DNA from: JAXHUA01 sp034189695
Lineage (GTDB): Bacteria > Chloroflexota > Dehalococcoidia > E44-bin15
Length of the DNA stretch: 7,890 nt
Direction of reading: 5' to 3'
Assembly (NCBI GenBank): GCA_034189695.1
Contig: JAXHUA010000088.1
Span: 1-7,890, forward strand
Shown here: positions 4,736 through 7,890 of the stretch, one piece after another
Layout of the letters: each line of letters opens with the position of its first letter
How positions within the stretch are numbered: the first letter of the stretch is position 1
The notes under the pieces: generated by a model
The model's input: the letters and a program-made list of their open reading frames with translations, nothing else
Told to the model about the DNA's origin: nothing
Databases searched by the model: none
Position numbers and translations under genes: made by a program

Positions 4736-5427
4736 TATTCGACTGCTACAGCACGCTCATTGACATAAGGACGGACGAAGGCAAGAAGGAGGTCTTCGAA
4801 CGTCTCTCCCTGTACCTCCGCTACTACGGCGCAAGCGTTAGTGCCGCCGAGTTGAAGGCTTCCCTCGAGCGGGAGAAGAAAAGACATCTCAAGTCGACGG
4901 TCGAGCGCTACCCGGAGGTGGACCTCGAAGCGGTATTCCGACGGGTCCTGGAGAGGGCCAGGCTTGGCAACCCCTTCCTGGCGGAATCATGCTGCAAGCT
5001 GTTTCGACTCCTCAGCCGGGAGCGGTTCGAGCTGTTTCCCGATACCTTGCCGGTGCTGCAACAGATGAAGCGGGCGGGGTATGGACTGGCGGTGGTCTCC
5101 GACGCCCAGAAGACGTTCTGTATTCCGGAAGGCGAGATGCTCGGGCTGAATCAGTTCTTCGACCACATCGTGCTGTCCACCCAGTACGGTTTCCGAAAGC
5201 CCGACCCCAGGCTCTTCACCATCGCCTGCAGCCTGCTGGGGGTCTCCACGGCGGAGGCGGTGTACGTTGGCAATGACCCGGACAAGGACGTTGAGGGGGC
5301 GAAGGGAGCCGGGATGAGAGTGGTCCTCGTCAACAGAGGCGAGAAGGCTGTCGATGGCAGAGTGAAGCCGGACTTCCATGCCAGGGACTTGCAGCAAGCC
5401 TGGAGGTGGATAGAGGGGAACAGCTAG
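4714..5427 (+). CDS. HAD-superfamily hydrolase (haloacid dehalogenase/phosphatase-like, DxY motif I)
   Basis: A 237-aa HAD hydrolase with a helical C1-type cap. Motif I is VIFDCYSTL (nucleophile Asp10), motif II VVSD (Ser129), motif III GFRKPDP (Lys162), and motif IV YVGNDPDKDVEGAKGAGM (Asp188, Asp192). All four are in the right order and spacing. The second Asp of the usual DxD is Tyr12, as in L-2-haloacid dehalogenases (DAYGT) and some related hydrolases, so a plain phosphatase role is not certain. In context, between a kinase and a glycosyltransferase, removal of phosphate from a sugar phosphate is still the simplest guess. Start: the frame is open further upstream inside the kinase gene, but ATG 4714 begins the canonical N-terminus directly before motif I and has a GAGAGG SD 8 nt upstream. 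The 22-nt overlap with the kinase gene implies coupling. Confidence 0.88.
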   Translation: MPAIRSVIFDCYSTLIDIRTDEGKKEVFERLSLYLRYYGASVSAAELKASLEREKKRHLKSTVERYPEVDLEAVFRRVLERARLGNPFLAESCCKLFRLLSRERFELFPDTLPVLQQMKRAGYGLAVVSDAQKTFCIPEGEMLGLNQFFDHIVLSTQYGFRKPDPRLFTIACSLLGVSTAEAVYVGNDPDKDVEGAKGAGMRVVLVNRGEKAVDGRVKPDFHARDLQQAWRWIEGNS

Positions 5428-5462
5428 GCGCTCAGTATCGCTACAGGTGGTCATCGTCACAG

Positions 5463-5505
5463 GGGTGCCGCCGTGACTGCGGGGGCAATGCCGGGGGCGG
5501 CACTC
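5463..5505 (+). other. Intercistronic hairpin between the HAD and glycosyltransferase genes
   Basis: GGGTGCCGCC (5463-5472) pairs with GGCGGCACTC (5496-5505), ten pairs with one G-U, around a 23-nt loop that can itself form GGC-AAT-GCC. No U-tract follows, so it is not a standard terminator. It fills much of the 91-nt gap and sits 13 nt before the candidate ATG at 5519, where it could affect mRNA stability or initiation. Confidence 0.5.
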
Positions 5506-5518
5506 GTGTTCCAGCGGG

Positions 5519-6997
5519 ATGGCCAAGGTTGGTGTCAGCAGAAAGGCGGTGGTCTGGATGCAGACGAGAATGACGCCTGACAACACCGAGTTCGTCATCC
5601 TGTGCTTCGAAGGGCCGGACAGGTACTCCCTGGCCGGCGGCCTGGGAGTGCGGATATCCACCCTGTCGGCAACGCTGGTCCGCATGGGGTTTCGCACCCA
5701 CCACTTCTTTATCGGGGACCCCACACTCCCGGGAGCGGAGGAACGATGGGGGGGGAGACTCGTGCTGCGCCGCTGGTGCCAGTGGATCAGTGAGTACCAT
5801 CGCGGCGGGGTCTACGAAGGGGAAGAGGACAAGATCCGCGATTACAGCATGTCCATTCCCGGCATCGTCAGAGACGAGATTGTGATGCCGGCCACGAGGA
5901 AAGGGAAGACGGTGGTCGTACTGGGTGAGGAATGGCAGACGGCGCAATCGGTCTGCCAGCTGTCTGAAGTCCTCAGCAGTGGCGGCCTGCGCGACAGGGT
6001 GGTCATGTTCTGGAATGCCAACAACACCTATGGCTTCGACCGGATCGACTGGAGGCAACTCGACCGGTCCGCCACCATCACCACGGTGAGCCGCTACATG
6101 AAGCACATCATGTGGGGCATGGGCCTGAACCCTCTGGTGATACCCAACGGGATTCCCAGGACCCTGTTTGGGAAGACCGACGAAGCCAAGGTCCAGGCGC
6201 TGAGGAAGGCCCTTGGAGGCGACCTGATACTGTTCAAGGTTGCCCGGTGGGACCCGGACAAGGGATGGAACCAGGCGGTGGAAGCCGCCGCCCACTTGAA
6301 GCGTGACAGCGGCGTGCGCAGCGTGCTCGTGGCCAGGGGCGGGACAGAGCCATACGGTCGCGAGGTAAGAAGCAATGCCCGTTCCATGGGCCTGGCCGTG
6401 ACGGCAACGAAGCCCGACTGCGACAGCTTCGACCATTGCCTGGCTGAGGTCGGCAAGGCGGCGGCGGCGGACGTCATCGACATCAGGTCTCACATGCCCC
6501 TGGAGCTTCTCAAGGTGTTCTACCGAGCGTCGAGCGCAGTGCTGGCCAATAGCAGCCACGAGCCGTTTGGCCTCGTCGGACTGGAGGCGATGGCGGCCGG
6601 CGGGGTCGCCTTTACCGGTTGCACCGGGGAGGACTACGCCATTCCTTTCGTCAACGCCGTCGTGCTGGAGACCAATAGCTCCTCCGAGATCGCCGAGTAC
6701 GTCAGCTATCTGTGGGAGCACCCCGAGGAAGACGTGAGGATACGAAAGGCAGCCAGACGCACCGCGCGCGACTTCACCTGGGAAGCCGCCACACGAAACC
6801 TGCTGAGCAAGCTGGAGAACCAGGCGAGAATCCAGGGCGTGCTGGCGGGGCGTGCTCACCCTTCGCCTCTACCGCGGTTTGACATTGACCGGACTAAGCC
6901 CGCCAAGGGGAAGGGGGCCATTCGTACGCCACGAACGGTGAGCAGGGGCCTGAGGCCCCCACCTCGCACCCGGAAACCACGTGATGGCGACCGATAG
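5519..6997 (+). CDS. Glycosyltransferase, GT-B fold, GT4/GT5-like
   Basis: A 492-aa retaining-type GT-B glycosyltransferase, which moves a sugar from a nucleotide-sugar donor to an unknown acceptor in the cytoplasm. The N-terminal Rossmann half begins FVILCFEGPDRYSLAGGLG (about 25-43) and carries the GGLG loop typical of glycogen/trehalose-synthase-like enzymes. IPNGI (208-212) marks the domain linker. The C-terminal half has FKVARWDPDKGW (239-250) with the donor-phosphate Arg243/Lys248 pair, and EPFGLVGLE (348-356), the E-x7-E donor motif. From about 455 a Pro/Arg/Lys-rich tail (TKPAKGKG..., PPPRTRKPRDGDR) extends beyond the fold. Start uncertain: ATG 5519 has no good SD, whereas in-frame ATG 5558 has AAAGGCGGT 7 nt upstream, and homology begins near residue 24 either way. 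There is no signal peptide or membrane helix. A DUF5752 gene follows after 21 nt. Confidence 0.88.
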   Translation: MAKVGVSRKAVVWMQTRMTPDNTEFVILCFEGPDRYSLAGGLGVRISTLSATLVRMGFRTHHFFIGDPTLPGAEERWGGRLVLRRWCQWISEYHRGGVYEGEEDKIRDYSMSIPGIVRDEIVMPATRKGKTVVVLGEEWQTAQSVCQLSEVLSSGGLRDRVVMFWNANNTYGFDRIDWRQLDRSATITTVSRYMKHIMWGMGLNPLVIPNGIPRTLFGKTDEAKVQALRKALGGDLILFKVARWDPDKGWNQAVEAAAHLKRDSGVRSVLVARGGTEPYGREVRSNARSMGLAVTATKPDCDSFDHCLAEVGKAAAADVIDIRSHMPLELLKVFYRASSAVLANSSHEPFGLVGLEAMAAGGVAFTGCTGEDYAIPFVNAVVLETNSSSEIAEYVSYLWEHPEEDVRIRKAARRTARDFTWEAATRNLLSKLENQARIQGVLAGRAHPSPLPRFDIDRTKPAKGKGAIRTPRTVSRGLRPPPRTRKPRDGDR

Positions 6998-7003
6998 AGA
7001 GCG

Positions 7004-7010
7004 AGGAGGT
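7004..7010 (+). promoter_or_regulatory. Strong RBS of the DUF5752 gene
   Basis: AGGAGGT, 8 nt before ATG 7019. It is the first consensus-strength SD in the operon, so the DUF5752 protein is probably translated independently of the glycosyltransferase. Confidence 0.7.
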
Positions 7011-7018
7011 GGTACAGC

Positions 7019-7324
7019 ATGCCGAGGATTACGTGCGACGATGCAGCGAGGCTCCTGGGGAATGTCCCTCAGGAGAATGTGTTCTGGTGTTGTGATGGTC
7101 AGGTCTTCCGCAATATGCGGGAACTGGGCCAGGCGTTCGCCAGCATGACGGACGAGGCTTTCGCCCATCATTCGAACCAGGACAAGTGCGATTTCGCGAC
7201 CTGGGTGAGAGATGTGATCGGCGACTCCAAGTTGGCGAGGGACCTGGCCAGGTCTCAAGCGCCGGCGCAGGCAGGGCACAGGGTAGAACAGAGAGTGGAG
7301 TTCCTCAGCGCAAGGCTGGCATGA
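7019..7324 (+). CDS. DUF5752 family protein, 101 aa
   Basis: A small soluble protein resembling DUF5752. The core runs VFWCCDGQVFRNMRELGQAF (21-40), ASMTDEAFAHHSNQDKCDFA (41-60) and TWVRDVIGDSKLARDLA (61-77), matching the family pattern of an aromatic-x-x-DG strand, a helix, a His-containing loop, then DFA-W-V and a short C-terminal helix. The family has no established biochemical function. From memory, such proteins occur beside or fused to glycosyltransferases, which agrees with the position 21 nt after one here; a partner or regulatory subunit is a reasonable inference. Two adjacent Cys (24-25) and His50-His51 are visible but not assigned. There is no signal or membrane segment. The last 25 residues (AGHRVEQRVEFLSARLA region) look like an added helix. 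Confidence 0.8.
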   Translation: MPRITCDDAARLLGNVPQENVFWCCDGQVFRNMRELGQAFASMTDEAFAHHSNQDKCDFATWVRDVIGDSKLARDLARSQAPAQAGHRVEQRVEFLSARLA

Positions 7325-7330
7325 GATGGT

Positions 7331-7355
7331 CGGGGACTTCGTTTGAACGTCCCCG
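7331..7355 (+). other. Intercistronic hairpin after the DUF5752 gene
   Basis: CGGGGAC (7331-7337) pairs with GTCCCCG (7349-7355), and inside it TTC/GAA pair around a GTTT loop with one bulged C. That gives a stable stem of about ten pairs. It is followed by AAGGGTGACC rather than U residues, so read-through into the next gene is expected; mRNA processing or partial attenuation is possible. Confidence 0.55.
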
Positions 7356-7370
7356 AAGGGTGACCGATGC

Positions 7371-7380
7371 AAAGGAGGTG
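7371..7380 (+). promoter_or_regulatory. Strong RBS of the Ala-rich protein gene
   Basis: AAAGGAGGTG, a near-complete anti-SD match, lies 5 nt before the ATG at 7386. It fixes the start of the last gene. Confidence 0.75.
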
Positions 7381-7385
7381 TGGAG

Positions 7386-7890
7386 ATGGTTGATACGAAC
7401 AAGCGAACCAAGTCGCGGAGGACGGCGCCGTCGCAGACACCCGAGATCCTGACAAAACCGCTTCCTCAAATCCTGGACGAGATGCAGGACCACATCAGGG
7501 CTGCCGCCGAAGCGGCAAGACAGGCAGAACTGGCTGCCAAGGCGGCCAGAGAGGCGGCCGGTTCGGCCACCAAGGCATCGGCCGATGCGGAGAAGCGGGC
7601 CGAGGATGCACGGAAGGCGGGAGAGAAGGCGGCCGAAGACGCCACGCGGGCTGCTGCTGACGCCGCAACCAGGGCCGAGCAGCGAGCCGGTGCGGCGATG
7701 CAGGCTGCCGAAGAGGCGGCGAGAAAATCCGAAGACGCCGACCGGGGGGCGCGCGAGTCTGCCCAGGCCGCGGTGATGGCCGCAGAGAAGGCCGCTGAAG
7801 ACGCGGCGCAGGCTGCCGCCGACGCCGCGACCAGGGCCGAGCAACGGGCCAACGCGGCCATCCAGGCAGCGGCCGAGGCGGCGAAGAAAT
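7386..7890 (+). CDS. Alanine-rich coiled-coil repeat protein (3' truncated by window)
   Basis: The frame is open from ATG 7386 to the window end (168 complete codons, no stop). The start is fixed by AAAGGAGGTG 5 nt upstream. The first 12 residues are basic (NKRTKSRR), then a Pro-containing linker (TPEILTKPLPQILDEM) leads at about residue 33 into an uninterrupted Ala/Glu/Lys/Arg/Gln helix with no Pro. Small residues alternate with charged ones, as in long amphipathic or coiled-coil helices. Residues 80-114 and 134-168 are 29/35 identical (EKAAEDAxxAAADAATRAEQ...), a 54-residue repeat. Composition resembles LEA-like, phasin-like or histone-H1-like Ala-rich helices, but no family can be assigned from the visible part. 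It lies 61 nt after the DUF5752 gene on the same strand and is probably part of the operon. Large antisense ORFs here result from its GC-rich codons. Confidence 0.8.
   Translation, partial: MVDTNKRTKSRRTAPSQTPEILTKPLPQILDEMQDHIRAAAEAARQAELAAKAAREAAGSATKASADAEKRAEDARKAGEKAAEDATRAAADAATRAEQRAGAAMQAAEEAARKSEDADRGARESAQAAVMAAEKAAEDAAQAAADAATRAEQRANAAIQAAAEAAKK
7623..7889 (+). repeat. 162-bp-period coding repeat in the Ala-rich gene
   Basis: The segment starting at 7623 (residues 80-114) recurs from 7785 (134-168) with an offset of 162 bp, exactly 54 codons. The unit contains GAAGACGC... and GCAACCAGGGCCGAGCA-type stretches repeated with few changes. The second copy runs to the window edge, so more copies may follow. 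Confidence 0.7.

Noticed and set aside
5441..6859. 472-codon open frame on the minus strand
   Set aside because: It lies wholly antisense to the glycosyltransferase, has no SD or recognisable domain, and its low-complexity Gly/Pro/His/Arg text is typical of GC-rich shadow frames.
7305..7861. Long minus-strand frames (Ala/Ser- and Gly/Leu/Arg-rich)
   Set aside because: They are antisense to the Ala-rich gene, whose biased codons keep other frames open; they have no SD or family signal.

Overview
High-GC bacterial DNA with short intergenic gaps, strong AAGGAGG-type ribosome binding sites and sigma70-like extended -10 boxes (TGnTATAAT). The gene mix (a larB-type gene, trmO, tiny membrane proteins, a sugar/phosphate enzyme cluster) fits an uncultured anaerobic bacterium. 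A GC-rich Chloroflexota/Dehalococcoidia-type genome is my best guess, but it is only an inference; nothing in the window is a phylogenetic marker. I see no insertion sequence, CRISPR array or phage gene.

Layout. (1) 3-485 (+): the 3' end of a gene for an acidic protein with five in-frame 69-bp tandem repeats. It converges on larB and the two stop codons overlap in a shared CTAG. (2) 482-1225 (-): larB, nickel-pincer cofactor biosynthesis, with an excellent SD that points to a non-standard ACG start. (3) 1284-1451 (-): a 55-aa two-helix membrane protein. (4) 1561-1980 (+): a SnoaL/NTF2-like protein, divergent from the 55-aa gene. (5) 2154-2228: tRNA-Thr(CGU) with encoded CCA. (6) 2402-2908 (+): trmO, tRNA t6A37 methyltransferase, preceded by a doubtful 35-codon ORF. 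(7) 3065-3217 (-): a 50-aa single-helix membrane protein. (8) 3399-3637: a strong promoter and a roughly 200-nt leader rich in inverted repeats. (9) 3638-7890 (+): a probable operon of aminoglycoside/choline-kinase-fold phosphotransferase, HAD-superfamily hydrolase, GT4/GT5-like glycosyltransferase, DUF5752 protein, and an alanine-rich coiled-coil protein that runs off the window end.

The operon is the most interesting part. A small-molecule kinase, a HAD hydrolase and a retaining-type glycosyltransferase, followed by a DUF5752 protein and an Ala-rich helical protein, suggest a small pathway that phosphorylates, dephosphorylates and glycosylates an unidentified sugar or polyol (a compatible solute, storage glycan or surface glycan). 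The substrate cannot be read from the sequence. The first two genes overlap by 22 nt, the remaining gaps are 91, 21 and 61 nt, and two of the gaps carry hairpins without U-tracts. Together with the structured leader this suggests post-transcriptional control.
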